Origin: Maratus speciosus
Taxonomy: Eukaryota > Arthropoda > Arachnida > Araneae > Salticidae
Direction: 5' to 3'
Assembly: GCA_963932465.1 (NCBI GenBank)
Contig: OZ010793.1
Coordinates: 260,459,696 to 260,523,695 of the forward strand
DNA length: 64,000 bases
The position numbers were made by a program, and so were the translations under genes. Under the pieces are notes generated by a model. The model did not search any database, was not told the DNA's origin, and worked only from the letters and a program-made list of their open reading frames with translations. Shown here piece by piece: positions 22,111 to 33,992 of this stretch (within the stretch, counting starts at the first letter, position 1; each line of letters begins with the position of its first letter).

Positions 22111-22717
22111 TTAAACAAGTAAAATTTAAAACAAAAGATTTACTAAACATGCAGAGAAGAAAGGTTTATCAAAATAAATTAACAGAAAGAATTGCTAGTG
22201 AATATGCTGAATTTAATGAGGAAGGTATAATCAATAGTAAATGAGCTAAATGCAAAAATATCATATTAAAAACTGCTGAGGAAGTAGTTGAAAAGGAAGA
22301 AAGGAGAGGAATTAATGAATGATTTGATGATGAGTGTTGGCAACTGATTAAGAAAAAGAATAAAGCAAGAGAAAAAATGCTGAAACATAGAACAAGACAG
22401 AGGGAAAATCACTTTAAAACAATTAGAAGAAATACTCAAAAGTTGTTATGTATGAAAAAATGAGCTTTGGAGCAGAGTAAAATTCAAGAAATTGAAGACC
22501 TACCAGTATTAGGTGATATGAGCCTAATGTACTCAAAGCTTAAAGGAATCAAAAAGGGCTACCAACCACGCGCCCTTTTTTTGTAAAGACAGAAATGATA
22601 AACTTATTGAAGGGCATGCAAATGTGACAGATAGATGGGCAGAATATTTTGAAGAATTGTTAAAACAGACAGTCAAATGACGAAAGAGAAATACAGTTTA
22701 ATCGTAATGATTATGAT

Positions 22718-23693
22718 GTGAATGAAGAAAACTGTGAACCACCAACTGTAGAAGAAGTAAGGGATGTTATTCTAAAATTAAGAAATGGAAGAGCACTGGG
22801 TGAAGATTTGATAAGTGCTGAGCTTTTGAAATATGGTGGAGAGAAGTTAGTACAAATGTTACATAATCTAATAGTAGAGATTTGGCAGAATGAATATATA
22901 CCAAATGAATGGAATGCTGCTATTATTATCCCAATTCATAAAAAGGGAAATATCTTAAATTGCCAGAATTATAGAGGCATAGCCTTATTGAATGCTACAT
23001 ATAAAGTGTTGGCAAAGATAATTGCAAAGCGATTAGAGCCGTATGCTGAAATAGTAATAGGTGATTATCAGTGTGGTTTTAGGAAAGGAAAATCAATGGT
23101 GGATCAAATCTTTAGTATTAGGAACATCCTTGAAAAATTCTATGAACAAAATATTAATTTGCACCAGTTGTTTGTTGATTTTAAACAGGCCTATGACAGT
23201 ATAAGCAGAAATAAGTTACTTGAAATATTAAAGGAATTTAAAATACCTGATAAAATAGTTAAACTTATAAAATTAACACTGGAAAATACAAAAGCTAAAG
23301 TACAGGGAAGACTTTCAAGAGAATTTGAAGTGAATTCAAGGTCTAAAACAAGGTGATATTCTCTCGACAATTCTTTTTAATTTATGCCCAGAGAAAATAA
23401 TTAGAAGCATCTACAACAACAGGGGAGGTTTTATTATGAATCGATCCCTACAAATCCTTGCATTTGCAGATGATGTTGATATAATTGCTAGAAATAAGAA
23501 AGTCTTGATTGAAACATACAATAAACTAGACACTGAAGGGAAAAAACTAGGTCTCGTGATTAATAAAGAAAAAACAAAATACATGAAAATGGACCGAATG
23601 ACATCACATGCAACAGCAACGTTAACAATAAATAATGAATTACAATTTAATGAAGTAACAGAATTTAAATATTTAGGATCTACGATCACCTGA
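22718..23693 (+). pseudogene. RTE reverse transcriptase (broken)
   Basis: The open part 22718-23356 has AAIIIPIHKKGN, YRGIALLNATYKVLAKII, CGFRKGKSMVDQIF and the motif A stretch LFVDFKQAYDSI. After a frameshift near 23345, motif B (GDILSTILFNL) and motif C (FADDVDI) follow, then GLVINKEKTKYMK and EFKYLGSTIT. These are standard LINE reverse-transcriptase blocks. A canonical G is replaced in motif B (usually QGDxLS), and the frame is broken, so the enzyme is inactive. Confidence 0.9.
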
Positions 23694-23759
23694 GATAATA
23701 TGGTAGAAGCAGAGATTAAAACTCGACTTGCAGCAGGAAATAGATGCTATTTTTCTCTT

Positions 23760-24242
23760 CGAAATATTCTAAAATAATCCCTAATATCCCGAACATCCAA
23801 ACTTAAAATTTATAAAAGCAATAGTAATTTATGGCAGTGAGACCTGGACCACTACACAAAAAGAGGAAAAGCTACTTATCACTTGGGAAAGGAAGATCCT
23901 AAGACAAATTTTTGGACCTATTAAAGAAGACAATACATGGCGTATAAGGACAAATATGGAGATAGAACAGTTATATAATGAAAAATATATAATAAATACT
24001 ATAAAAATAAGAAGAATGTGCAATGGTTAGGCCATCTAATCAGAATGAGGGATGAGCGAAGCACAAAGAAGAAGATTTATGGTGGTAATTTAATTGGGAA
24101 AAGAAGTATTGGTAGACCAGGAAGAGATGGATAGAAGAGGTAGAGAAAGATCTTGCACAAAACCAAATTATAAAGTAAAGGCCAGAGATAGGAAGGTCTG
24201 GAGAAGTATATTGAGGGAGGTCAAAATCCTACATGGATTGTA
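23760..24242 (+). pseudogene. RTE C-terminal tail (broken)
   Basis: Translations in shifting frames give AIVIYGSETWTTTQKEEKL, RRMxWLGHLIRMRDER and SIGRPGRRWIEEVEKDLAQN. This tail is typical of RTE and related LINE polyproteins. It ends at a TAG near 24240, just before the short tandem-repeat tail. Confidence 0.8.
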
Positions 24243-24270
24243 GTACCATTGTGTATGTATGTATGAGTGT

Positions 24271-25799
24271 ATATATCTTGTCATGTATCACCCATCTTTG
24301 TAGGTCGTATACCTCTCAATACACAGTGTTTTGAAACTCGATGAATCATTTAAGCTAACCCTGAATTAAAAAAAAAAAATCTTGAAATATGTTTGAGTAT
24401 TTACTGAAAAGGATGTCTTCTGTTGTCCTATTGGTTGTTTTCTCTAACTTGTACCCCTTGTTGTTTCCTTCTATTTCTTTTCAGTCTTGCTCCTGCCTTC
24501 AAAGTAGTAGCACGTATTCTTTGAGCCTAAAGAAGAAATACAAAATTCTTCCGAAAGGCCTAGAGCATTTCTTAATTTTATGGTGTTTTTAAGAAATTTT
24601 TGTTTGCTTTTAAATAAATAGGTTGTTTATTTGGGAAGATATAAATAAAAGTTTGTCACGGAGCTTTAACATTAGCATACTCAAACTTTGAACTCTTCTA
24701 ACTTTATGAAGATTTCTGACAAGGTATGTATATAAGCTATACATTTTTCCAGGCTGCCTTGATCCAGGGGCACAAATGTGGTGTTAAAAGTGGGTGTTAC
24801 CATTTAAAAATTCAAAATTGGTACAGTTTTGAATTCGTAGACGGTATACGATTCCTATTTCAAAATTGTATTCAAACTAAGAAATAGGAAAGTGGACAAT
24901 TCTCAATCGAAAGTACCTCCCGCGTCTTTCTGCAACAATTTTGGGCGGTGAAAAAGTCTGGTAGCTCTGTCTCTCTATTTTAGGTCTTGACGACTGTTCA
25001 CGGGACCGGTGCAACTATCGGGCAAACGAGGTGACTGCCCAGGGCCGGTCTTTTTAGGAGCCCGGGGCCTTTCTTATACAATTCGGAATAACGTTGCCTC
25101 TGCGAAAAAATAATACAATATTTTTGCTGTAGAAGCGTTTTTAAATGTTTCTTCCTAGGAAAAACAGTGAGTATTAATTTTATTTCTTACAGCCAAAGTT
25201 GATATACCAGTAATTGTCAGGGAATGTATAGATTTGATGATCCTGAAGGTAAACGTGAATGCAAAAAATAAATACTGAAAAAATAGGCGATTTTGAGATA
25301 TTAAAAATAATTTTGCCCACTAAATGTGAAAAAAGTTCCCTGGTATTTTTCATATATTTTATTATTTATATTATGTATTATTCTGTGATATATACAATCG
25401 AAAAATAAATTCTATTAGTCCGGCTAGCTGTCGGAGACATTAATCCCGCTAACTGCGTTGTCAGAGCCCCACGTGACGTTGCGCCCACCCCACCCCGACT
25501 TCATAATGTGGTGTCAAATATTGGCTGAAAAAGAAATGAAGTTATTTTTTTTAACTACAAATTTTCAAGAAATAACAGCTTCAGAACTGTGTGAAAATAT
25601 TGAGATAGAATATTTGCCGAAAGGGGAATACATGAAAATATTTAAGAACTAAAAAAAATATGGGATAGTATTTTCTTTTTAACTTACCACATGCGGTTTG
25701 CAAAGTTAACCTGTTTGACGATACTTCAAGACTTTTTTTTTTCTTTTCACTTTTTTTCTGCAGCTATTTTTCCTCTCGGTTTTAAGCTGTTTTTAAACA
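24271..25799. other. Gene-free stretch with hAT-like end fragments
   Basis: No gene is seen. CAGGGGCACAAATG (near 24775) and CAGGGCCGGTCTTTTTAGG (near 25039) resemble hAT left ends, but I found no matching right ends or duplications. A GC-rich patch near 25420-25500 (CCGGCTAGCTGTCGG, CACGTGACGTTGCGCCC) is unexplained. Confidence 0.45.
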
Positions 25800-26732
25800 G
25801 TTAATTAAAGAAAAAGTAATATTAGTTTACTTAGACGATGTCATAGTACTTGCGAAGACTGAGGAAGAAGCGCTTTTAAAACTGAAACGCGTCCTAGAAG
25901 TTGCATCGGATTACGGGCTTGAATTTAATTTGGCAAAAGCCAATTCCTTAAACGGAAAATTGAATTTTTAGGCTATATTATTGAAAACGGAACTAGTAGG
26001 CCCTCGGAAGCCAAAACTTTGGCAGTAAAGAATTTCCCTGAACCCCGCACCCTTAAACAATTACACAGTTTTCTGGGTTTAACTTCTTATTTCAGAAAAT
26101 ACATCCCACATTATGCAACTATAGCGAGACCTTTAAGTGATTTATTAAAAGCGGGAAATACATTTAAATTTGGAATCCTCGAAAAACAAACTTTTGAGAC
26201 TCTTAAAGAAAAATTAGTTAACCCCCCAGTATTGCATACATTTCGACGAGGCGCTAGACTAGAATTGCACACCGATGCAAGCGCCATAGGTTTTGGTAGT
26301 GTCCTACTACAAGAAGATGAAAACAAAAACTTACATCCTATTCATTATATGAGCCGTAAAACCACACCTACTCAAGCAAAATACTCGAGTTACGAATTGG
26401 AAACACTCGCGGTAATAGAATCGGTTAAAAAATTCCGAAACTATTTATTAGGCACGAAATTTAAAATTGTGACAGATTGTTCCGCGTTTCAAAAGACAAT
26501 GGATAAAAAAGACATTACGCCAAAAGTAGCCAGATGGGCTCTATTCTTACAGGAATTTGATTACGAAATTGCCCACCGATCAGGGTTCCAAATGAAACAT
26601 GTAGACGCATTGAGTAGAAATACAGTTCTAATAGTTACCCGATCGCATGATGAATTAACATTAAAAATAAAGAATGCACAACAAGAAGACGAACACATAC
26701 AAGCGATAAAAAAGTTAATTGAAAAAAAATGA
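25800..26732 (+). pseudogene. Ty3/gypsy reverse transcriptase (end) and RNase H
   Basis: The first part shows the catalytic YLDDVIVLAK and LKRVLEVASDYGLEFNLAKA, then a frameshift and stop near 25970. From about 26019 the frame is open: LHSFLGLTSYFRKYIPHYA (thumb), LELHTDASAIGFGSVLLQ, YSSYELETLAVIESVKKFR and IVTDCSAFQ (RNase H), then HRSGFQMKHVDALSRN. These motifs are standard for Ty3/gypsy. The frame stops at 26731, and a +1 shift is needed to continue toward integrase. Confidence 0.92.
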
Positions 26733-26796
26733 AAGTTCAGAATATTTTATAAGAAACGACATCGTATACAAATAGGAAAATGATAGAGAACTTCTG

Positions 26797-27877
26797 ATGA
26801 TTCCTACCAATATGCAAAAGGAAATAATACGCGATGTTCATAACAAAGGTCATTATGCAGTGGCTAAAACTGAAATTATTTTAAAAGAAAATTATTTTAT
26901 ACCCCAATTAAGAAAACAAATTGAAAGTGTCATTGCCAACTGCATAGAGTGTATACTTTGCAATAAAAAGCAAGGAAAAGGAGAAGGTCTGTTAAACCCG
27001 ATCCCCAACCAAAATATGACCCTCGAGACCTATCACATAGATCACATTGGTCCCATGCCTTCTACAAATAAAAATTACAATCATATTTTTACTGTTGTGG
27101 GCGCATTTACCAAATTCGTTTGGCTATACACCGTTAAAACTACAGCCGCTAAAGAAGTCATCGATAAATTGACCAGGCAACATGATATTTTCGGAAATCC
27201 ATCGCGAATCATTACCGATAAAGGACCAGCATTTACCTCTGTTGATTTTGAGAAATATTGTAAGGAAGAGAACATAGAACATATTCCCATAACAACAGGG
27301 ATACCTAGAGGAAACGGTCAAATAGAGAGAATGCACAGAATTCTTATCCCAATTTTAGCAAAACTTAGCATAGAAGACCCCCACTAAATGGTACAAATTT
27401 GTCGCGGCCGCGCAACGTATCATGAATAGTACCGTATCGAGGCGTACAAAATTTACACCTTTTGAATTGCTGACAGGAACGAAACTACGGCAGAAAACTG
27501 ATCTACAAATCAAAACACTGCTAGATGATGAGGAATTAAATTCGTTCATATCGGAAAGAAATTCGAATAGAGAAATAGCTAAGCAAAACATACTAAAGAT
27601 ACAACAGGAAAACGTGAAAACGTATAACAAAAAGCGAAAAAAGGCCAACACCTATAAACTCGGTGATTTGGTGGCCATTCAAAAAACACATTTTGAGACA
27701 GGTACCAAACTAAAGCCTAAGTTTCTTGGTCCCTATGAGATTACTGCAGTAAAAAGAAACAATCGCTATAACGTGAGTAAAGTTGGACACCATGAGGGTC
27801 CAAATACGACCTCAACGGCTGCAGATCACATGAAGCCTTGGACTTCTACTGTCAAAGACGAAATATTTGAGCTTTAA
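26797..27877 (+). pseudogene. Ty3/gypsy integrase (frameshifted at a poly-C run)
   Basis: The HHCC zinc finger (HNKGHYAVAK...CIECILC) is followed by the DDE core: first Asp in YHIDHIGPMP, second in ITDKGPAFTS, Glu in NGQIERMHRI. The frame ends at 27387 because CCCCC near 27380 has one base too many. It resumes at about 27390 with KFTPFELLTGTKLR, GDLVAIQKTHFE, KFLGPYEITAVKRNNRYNV (GPY/F-type module) and ADHMKPW before a stop at 27875-27877. Without this single base the integrase would be nearly intact, so a homopolymer sequencing error should be excluded. Confidence 0.92.
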
Positions 27878-28198
27878 GTGATTTTTGTGTTTTTTTTATA
27901 TATATTTTTTTAAACTGTGTATTATTGATATCTTTTTTTTATTACTATTATGAATAAACTGTGGAAAAGAACTGCTTCCAAGTGACAAGCAGAAAAACTT
28001 TATTATTTTTCTAACTCTAAAAATATTGGTCAAGGACTGAAAACTTTTAAAAAGCAGTATTTAGTGGTTGATTTTACTATTATTTTGTTTTATATATTGT
28101 TTGTGAATTTTTTTTTGTGTGTATATTATACGTTCTGGAAAAAGTAGTCCAGTACCAGTCAGGTATATAAAGTAGATGGGTGACTGGGAGGACCCAGC

Positions 28199-28573
28199 CC
28201 TGTCAGGTAGGCCGAATTGTGGTGGCAGAGTTTGAACTCTGCGCTGCAAAGCCTAGCACATTCTTAGATGAGGCTCGGGATGATCCACCCCAACCTCTGA
28301 GTCAACGGAAAAAACTGCTGAACTTACAGAAACTATTGTGAAAAGATAGAGTTGACTGTTGGTTGCTCGTGAGAGCAGACGTGTTGAAACGTCGCTGTTC
28401 GACCGAATACCGGGTCACGGCGGAATGTCGCCGGCCAGTTATAGTTATCATGTTTAATCTAAATGTAAATACCCCATCTGTAAATACTTCACCCACATAA
28501 TCAAGAGCATTAAAGTTTAAGATTCCATAAGAATCGGCCTGGACTTTACTTCTAGACACCGACCACAGTGTAC
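28199..28573 (+). repeat. Likely 3' LTR of the second gypsy element
   Basis: This starts TGTCAGGTAGGCCG, sharing TGTCAGG with the LTR at 4632, after the purine-rich TGGGAGGACCC stretch. It ends near CCACAGTGTACA, about 320-700 bases after the integrase stop. ATTAAA near 28509 could be the polyadenylation signal. The internal GCAGAGTTTGAACTCTGC is palindromic. No partner LTR is present, so both ends are approximate. Confidence 0.45.
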
Positions 28574-28576
28574 ACT

Positions 28577-29480
28577 TATTCGTTAAAATAAATGTGCATT
28601 AAATTTCTACAGATATATATTGTTTTAATTAGTAAATATTAAATATGTTAATATTTCAAATTTCACAAGGAAATTTATAAATAAGAAAACAATTTGGGAC
28701 AAAGGTCAATATTTTTCAAAATTTCCATTTTTCTAAGGACCTATTCAAAATAATAAAAACAACATTTTATAATTTTAGAAAACTTTAAATATTTACTCTA
28801 GTCTCGTGGTCTGTGAGGGACTTCAGCCTCCCTTAGATCCCGCGTGGGTGCGCCTATGTACACATTATTGCATAATTTACATCCCTACCCCAACAGAATA
28901 CTGCCATCGGAAAGAAATATGTGTACATATTTTTTATAATTTTAGGATATCAGGAAGTTAGTTAAAAATCGGTTTCAAAATTCCATCTTTCTTTACATAC
29001 AAAAACCAAGTTGAGTTAAATAGAAGAGTGTATAAAAAAAAACTTTGCCGATTTTTTTAAATTTAGATAAACTGCATTGTTAAAAAAGGAAAAAAGTAGC
29101 ATAAAGGACATTGGAAGAGAATTTGGCTCAAATAAAACACGGATTCTATAATGAGTCAAACAAACTAAAATATATGGGCTTAGCAGTAAAAGCATCAAAA
29201 CATTTCGAGGTCCTGTTAAAACTGCAATTTATCTAAAATTATTTATAGAAATATTATCTTTGTCTTAAATGTAGTCTTTAGTTTAGTTAGCCTAAGCTTT
29301 TCTCCAACAAAAATTAATACAGTAAAAACTGTGACAACGGAACCTGCCTATAATGGAAACTTATACGTAAAAAATCATTGATTCCGATTATAGTGTCTAG
29401 AAGAAACTGTCTTTTCTTTTAAACGCTATAGTTCCGACTGAAGGAACATCATACAATTATACCTATTAAGACGGAAATAA
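28577..29480. other. Gene-free AT-rich stretch
   Basis: No gene. A GC-richer patch near 28800-28860 (GTCTCGTGGTCTGTGAGGG) and a Tigger-like tract near 29320-29460 (ACAGTAAAAACTGTGACAACG) look like repeat remnants without definable ends. Confidence 0.45.
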
Positions 29481-29505
29481 GGGGTCATCCATATATGATG
29501 TCACA

Positions 29506-30703
29506 CACTCTCAGAAATGAATACTCAGATTTCACGAAATTTTCTTTGTTTTTGACGAAACGGTTTCCTGGAAACTGCTTCGAGCGAACATTTCGTCAAA
29601 TTGATGAAATTACTTTCTTCACCTGCTTGATGATATAAATTTCGTTAAAATAGGGCTAGTGGTGCCATCTATGAAACAGTTTGGAAGCTCCAGTATTTAT
29701 TGGCAGGAAGAAGAAAAAAATCACTTCTCGTCTTCCTCGGCGTGATTCGAACCCGCGAATTTCGGTGTGGGAGACCGTTGCTCTTCCAACCTTGCTACTG
29801 GAGACTTGTAAAAATGTGCTTTTAGATTGGTGTAATGAATTCTTCTGTGTATTTATATTTTTATAAGATAGATTGCAATTTTATCGGTGCTGCTATAATT
29901 TCTGAAAGTTTTAAGTAAGGCTAATTTATTATTATGGTTTTCTCATGTCAATGAATAATTATAATATGGCGTGATTAAATAATTTACTAGTGAAATTTTC
30001 TTTGATCAATGAATGATTAGAATATGGTCTGGTTAATTTGTTGCTCACAAATAACGAATTGTAAAGTGCATATTGCGTGAGATTTTATCACTTTGAGTAG
30101 GTGAATAAGATTTTAACACTTTGCTGTTTATAAAGGGGAGAGGGATCAATTATATTTATTTTTAATTTGATTGAAAACAGAATACACTTCTTAAAAATAA
30201 ATAAATAAATAAATAAAAAATCCTGGAAGTTTGAAATTTTATTGAAAAATTTTTCTTTTTGAATAGTTTTGCAGAACACGGGAAATTTATTCTTTTCCAA
30301 TTAAAACATAACGAACAACAACATATAAATAAAAAATAAAAATAATAATAAGCATTCCTAAGATTCTAACAGCTAAAAAAATAACTAATGAAGAAGCAAT
30401 AACTACCTATATTTCAGTATTTTCTGAAAAGCACTAAAAAGTGATGTTTTAAAATAAATTATTACAGGACTAGCATAAACAAGCAAATATCTGCTTGCTA
30501 AAATCGCAGGATTTGAGGAGGTACAGCAACTATTTTCTTAAAATGCATTCAGTCTGACCGTGATTGAGACAAAACTTTCGTCAAATATTTGAGAGTTTAC
30601 GTTTCGTTAAAAGTCACGTGATAGGAAATGATCGTCAAAAACGACGTAATACAGCTCGAGGATTGGTGAATCGTCAAAAGTGAGAGTTTTATTTCTGAGA
30701 GTG
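29506..30703. mobile_element. Nested TIR element
   Basis: CACTCTCAGAAATGAATACTC at the left is mirrored by GAGTTTTATTTCTGAGAGTG at the right. GACGAAA, TTTCGTCAAA and TCGTCAAAA motifs recur near both ends. It sits within the TAA-flanked element. The flanks (TCACA and CACTTTT) do not give a clear duplication. It carries a tRNA-like segment. Confidence 0.55.
29725..29800 (-). repeat. tRNA-like sequence, probable SINE head or tRNA pseudogene
   Basis: On the minus strand TAGCAAGGTTGGAAGAGC resembles a polymerase III A box and GGTTCGAATCACGCC a B box. The anticodon loop reads CTCCCAC between CGGT and ACCG, which would be a CCC (glycine) anticodon. Acceptor-stem pairing is poor, so this is not a functional tRNA. 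A tRNA-derived SINE head fits best. Confidence 0.5.
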
Positions 30704-31299
30704 CACTTTTTTCAATATTTTTGACCCCCCTCCCCCCCTTTGTCACAAAGTGTCACACTTCAACATACCCCCTTTCCCCTCTTGTCACATGTCACGGTAT
30801 ATTACACAAACATATACTTGCAGTTCAAAATCGAAGTACTATGTTATAGATCATATTTTAAATTTTATTTTGAAACTTTTACTTTTAACTATGTGTTTTA
30901 ACGGCATTTGTGAGCATAATAATAAAAATGATTCGTGTACTTATTTTGTATGAAATAAGATTAAGATTTACAACAAAAAATATAATTAATATACAATAGT
31001 AATAAAATATTAATATGAAAGAACAATTAAAAACAGTAGTATTTTTAAATTTGAAATGGAATTTAATACATTTGGCTTTAAATGTTATCTTTACTGTACG
31101 AACACAAAATACTTTAATTTCAAAATAACTTTAAAATTTAATCTGCTGATTTTTAATGCTTTTATTTTAACCAAAATGTGTGATGTCACACTTCTTCTTA
31201 CCCCCTCCCACCCCCTTGTCACAAACTGTCACAATTTCATGACCCCCCCCCCCCCCCCCCCCCCCTCCAAGCGTGACATCATTTGTGGATGGCCCCTAA

Positions 31300-32402
31300 G
31301 GGAAAAAAAAAATTAAGGGAAATTTTGACTGGTGTCTAGCGATTTCGTTTTTACCGCATTAATAAATACGTCAAAAAAATAATTCGTATATTTTCCACAC
31401 CTCCTAATTCTTATACCTATGGAATGGTAGAAAAATTGTGAAACTTAACGTTGGTAAATTGTAGTTAAAGATTGCAGAATTGTGAATAAAAATGTGGGAT
31501 TCCTTTTAAACAGCGTCATCTTTTGCCTATTTTAAGGGTACAGTAATGATGGCTAAACACCAGTTCTCACTTTTCAATTGAAAAGAGTGACAATTTTGTA
31601 AAATTTAATATCATCATTAACGAAAGGAAAATAAGTGAAAATGACGTCATGTTGGTGCATTCACAGTAAAATATTTCAGCTTAATCAATTAAATTGTGTG
31701 TTTTCTTTTGAAAGTGATGTCATTTATATTAGAAGATGATTATTAAATTCACAGATTAAGGTCCAAGGCTTTCTTGTATTTCTTTTTTTAGTGGAAAATT
31801 TTTAATCGTTCTGGCAATATTCGTCATTCACACAGTTAAATTTTACACTGTGGTTTTTTTTTTCGTGTTTACAAGCTGGAAAGCAATAATTATTGACAGT
31901 ATTTTTGGTCAAAAACATTACAAAAAGTCGGTAAGGAAAAATTAAATCTATGATCTGAATTACTGTAATCGCCTGTGAGTACAATTTTTTTTTTTTTTTT
32001 TTTTGCTCAGTTACCAGACAATTTGTTTTCCTTTAAATCTCGATAATATATCGATTTCTTTGATTTTTAATGAGGGATTAATAAACGATTCGAATATAAA
32101 TAACATCTGGAGAATAAGTTGCTGGCTAATAGAAGTAATAAAGTCAGTCGTAAGAAGTCATAAACAAAGTAAGAAGTAAAGAAGTCGGGTTTTCCTTCAT
32201 TTTACTTTTCCTTGGAAAGATAAAATTATCTTTTTTCTATGTTTTATTCTTTGAGGTCAAAGGAAGCGATTATTGTGCTATGTTTGATAACCGTGATCGT
32301 GGTACACTTCATTAGTTGCTAAAAGGTATTAGAGTAAATAAGAAGTAAACAACGGCAAATAAAAAATAACTGAATAATGAATGAGTGTGATTTTGGATAT
32401 AA
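31300..32402. other. Gene-free AT-rich stretch
   Basis: No gene is seen. A poly-T run of about 19 bases lies near 31985-32004. A short phrase AAGTAAxxAAGTC recurs near 32150-32190. No element boundary is recognisable. Confidence 0.45.
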
Positions 32403-32410
32403 TCATATTT

Positions 32411-32697
32411 GGTACTTGTTAGTTATCCCGTCGACCAAATTACTGTCGCCAAATTGTAAGATTAAATGCCAATAACGGTTGATCGTAAATGTCACATTCA
32501 CTTGACTTTAAGCAAGTTAACACTTGTTTACGCCACCAAGTGATTTTTATTTTGACGTTTTATTAGTATTTTTATTAATGTTATACTAATTTATTTGTTC
32601 TTCCGTTATTTAAAATAAAAATTATGTCAATTTGGCGAGTGGTTTGGCGATTTATATAATTTGGAGAAATTGGTCGACGGGAAAACTAACAAGTACC
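32411..32697. mobile_element. GTACC-ended MITE, copy 1, 8-bp target duplication
   Basis: The start GGTACTTGTTAGTTATCCCG continues TCGACCAA and is mirrored by TTGGTCGACGGGAAAACTAA and AAGTACC at the end. TCATATTT lies on both sides (32403-32410 and 32698-32705). The inside shares GATTAAATGCCAATAA with the copies at 35857 and 52775. It has no coding capacity. The 8-bp duplication suggests a hAT- or P-like transposase acted in trans. Confidence 0.88.
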
Positions 32698-33527
32698 TCA
32701 TATTTCCTTCCACCATTTGGTGTTTAAAAAAAAAAAAAATAAGATGCTAAATTGGAGATTTCTTAATTATTTGGCACATATGTCATATACGCACCGGGTT
32801 TGGCGCATTTTTTTCTGACGCCAATTTGGCGGAAACCTCGTTTTCGAATACGAGTTATGTATATATATATATATATTTTTTTTAATTCTTTTCGGTTAGC
32901 TGGGCGCCAGTGTTATATATACACATATATATGCACTTATATACACATATAGTACACACGCACACACACACATACATATATATACATATGCAGGGGCGGC
33001 CGGTCCATTGGGGCCACTGGGGCCAGGCCCCACTAGAATTTTCTGTTCATTTAAAAAATTTTGATTCATATTTTTAATTTAAAACTTAAAAAAAAAAAGA
33101 ACTGTTTACTAAAAATATATTGCAAAGAAACTCCTTCTTACATCGTGCCCACTCATCCGTTATCGACTCTCAGCATCTATTTCTTTTTCAGAGGCAATAA
33201 ATCACTTTACTGGCCACTACTTACTTCTGAACACCAAGGTTACTGTATCGGGGCACAAGACATTTGTGCCCATTTGGCGCGATAATGAGTATTTCCCTCC
33301 CTCACGTGTCATTCAATTTTGGCGATGTACTGCTCTTTTAGAGCTAAATCTTCCGTATTTTTTTTGCAATGGGGGGCACTGGGCGAGAGTGCCCTTGATC
33401 CAAAGTTTGTTATACGGGGATTCTCAAAAATATTCGTCGACATTTGTATTACTATTGCTGCTTATTCGGTGAATTACGCGATCTTTAAGTACTCTGTACT
33501 CTCTTAAAACAAAGACACATGTTATTG

Positions 33528-33952
33528 TTAAGGTGTATTCCAATCCAAACTGCTTATTTTCTGATTTATTTTTAAATTCATTTTTACTCTCAAACGCATC
33601 AAACTGGCAAATTCTCTTATTTAGAAACTACATGATGGGACGTGCTTGTCGATTTTTTGAAAAATGCAGAAAATATTTAAAAAAAAATGCTATCAAAGTG
33701 GGAGTTTTGAACCGAATTTTCTGAAGCGGGAGATCTGGGGATGAAAAAAGGGGTCCTAATGAGAAAATAATTGTTTTAAAATCAAATTCTATTGAATTGA
33801 GCGAAAAATGAAACCACACGGCCTCTTAAACATCACTTCAAAAATCATCTCAGCAAGTTTCATGTTTTTACTTTTAAAAATGAGTCTGAAAGTGTCCCAG
33901 AAAATTTCGAGCTGTTGAGGGTGGAAAAATATTTTTTCGAACACACCCTTAA
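33528..33952. mobile_element. TTAA-flanked MITE inside the hAT, copy 1
   Basis: It starts TTAAGGTGTATTCCAATCC and ends CGAACACACCCTTAA. It is the same family as 60354-60777, matching across its length. TTAA at both ends fits a piggyBac-like target preference. It is younger than the hAT it interrupts. Confidence 0.75.
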
Positions 33953-33992
33953 ATTCTTGAAATAAAAAAATGAATTCTGTAGATGATTTATT

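Larger units (their letters stand above)
21180..24270 (+). mobile_element. Decayed RTE-type LINE, nearly full length
   Basis: The order endonuclease, reverse transcriptase, short C-terminal tail is present without gag, as in the RTE clade. The 5' part includes CATGTCGTAAGAGGCGACTA, and the 3' end runs into GTATGTATGTATGAGTGTATA, a short tandem-repeat tail of the kind RTE elements carry. Many frameshifts and stops make it non-autonomous. No target duplication was established. Confidence 0.85.
25800..28573 (+). mobile_element. 5'-truncated Ty3/gypsy retrotransposon
   Basis: The element starts abruptly inside reverse transcriptase and continues through RNase H, integrase and a likely 3' LTR. 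Gag, protease and the first part of reverse transcriptase are absent, and no 5' LTR is seen. Its pol sequence differs from the gypsy fragment at 3816-4283, so it is another family. Confidence 0.85.
29481..31296. mobile_element. TAA-flanked TIR element (PIF/Harbinger-like)
   Basis: The start GGGGTCATCCATATATGATG and the end ATCATTTGTGGATGGCCCC are inverted repeats of about 25 bases. TAA lies directly outside on both sides (29478-29480 and 31297-31299). Three-base TAA duplication with GGGG-starting ends fits PIF/Harbinger. Near the ends are TGTCACA motifs (TTGTCACAAAGTGTCACAC and CTTGTCACAAACTGTCACA). A long poly-C run lies near 31240-31266. No transposase is visible, and another element is nested inside. 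Confidence 0.65.

Noticed and set aside
29681..29866. A frame with RLPRRDSNPRISVWETVALP
   Set aside because: This peptide is the translation of the tRNA-like segment, a known kind of false protein.
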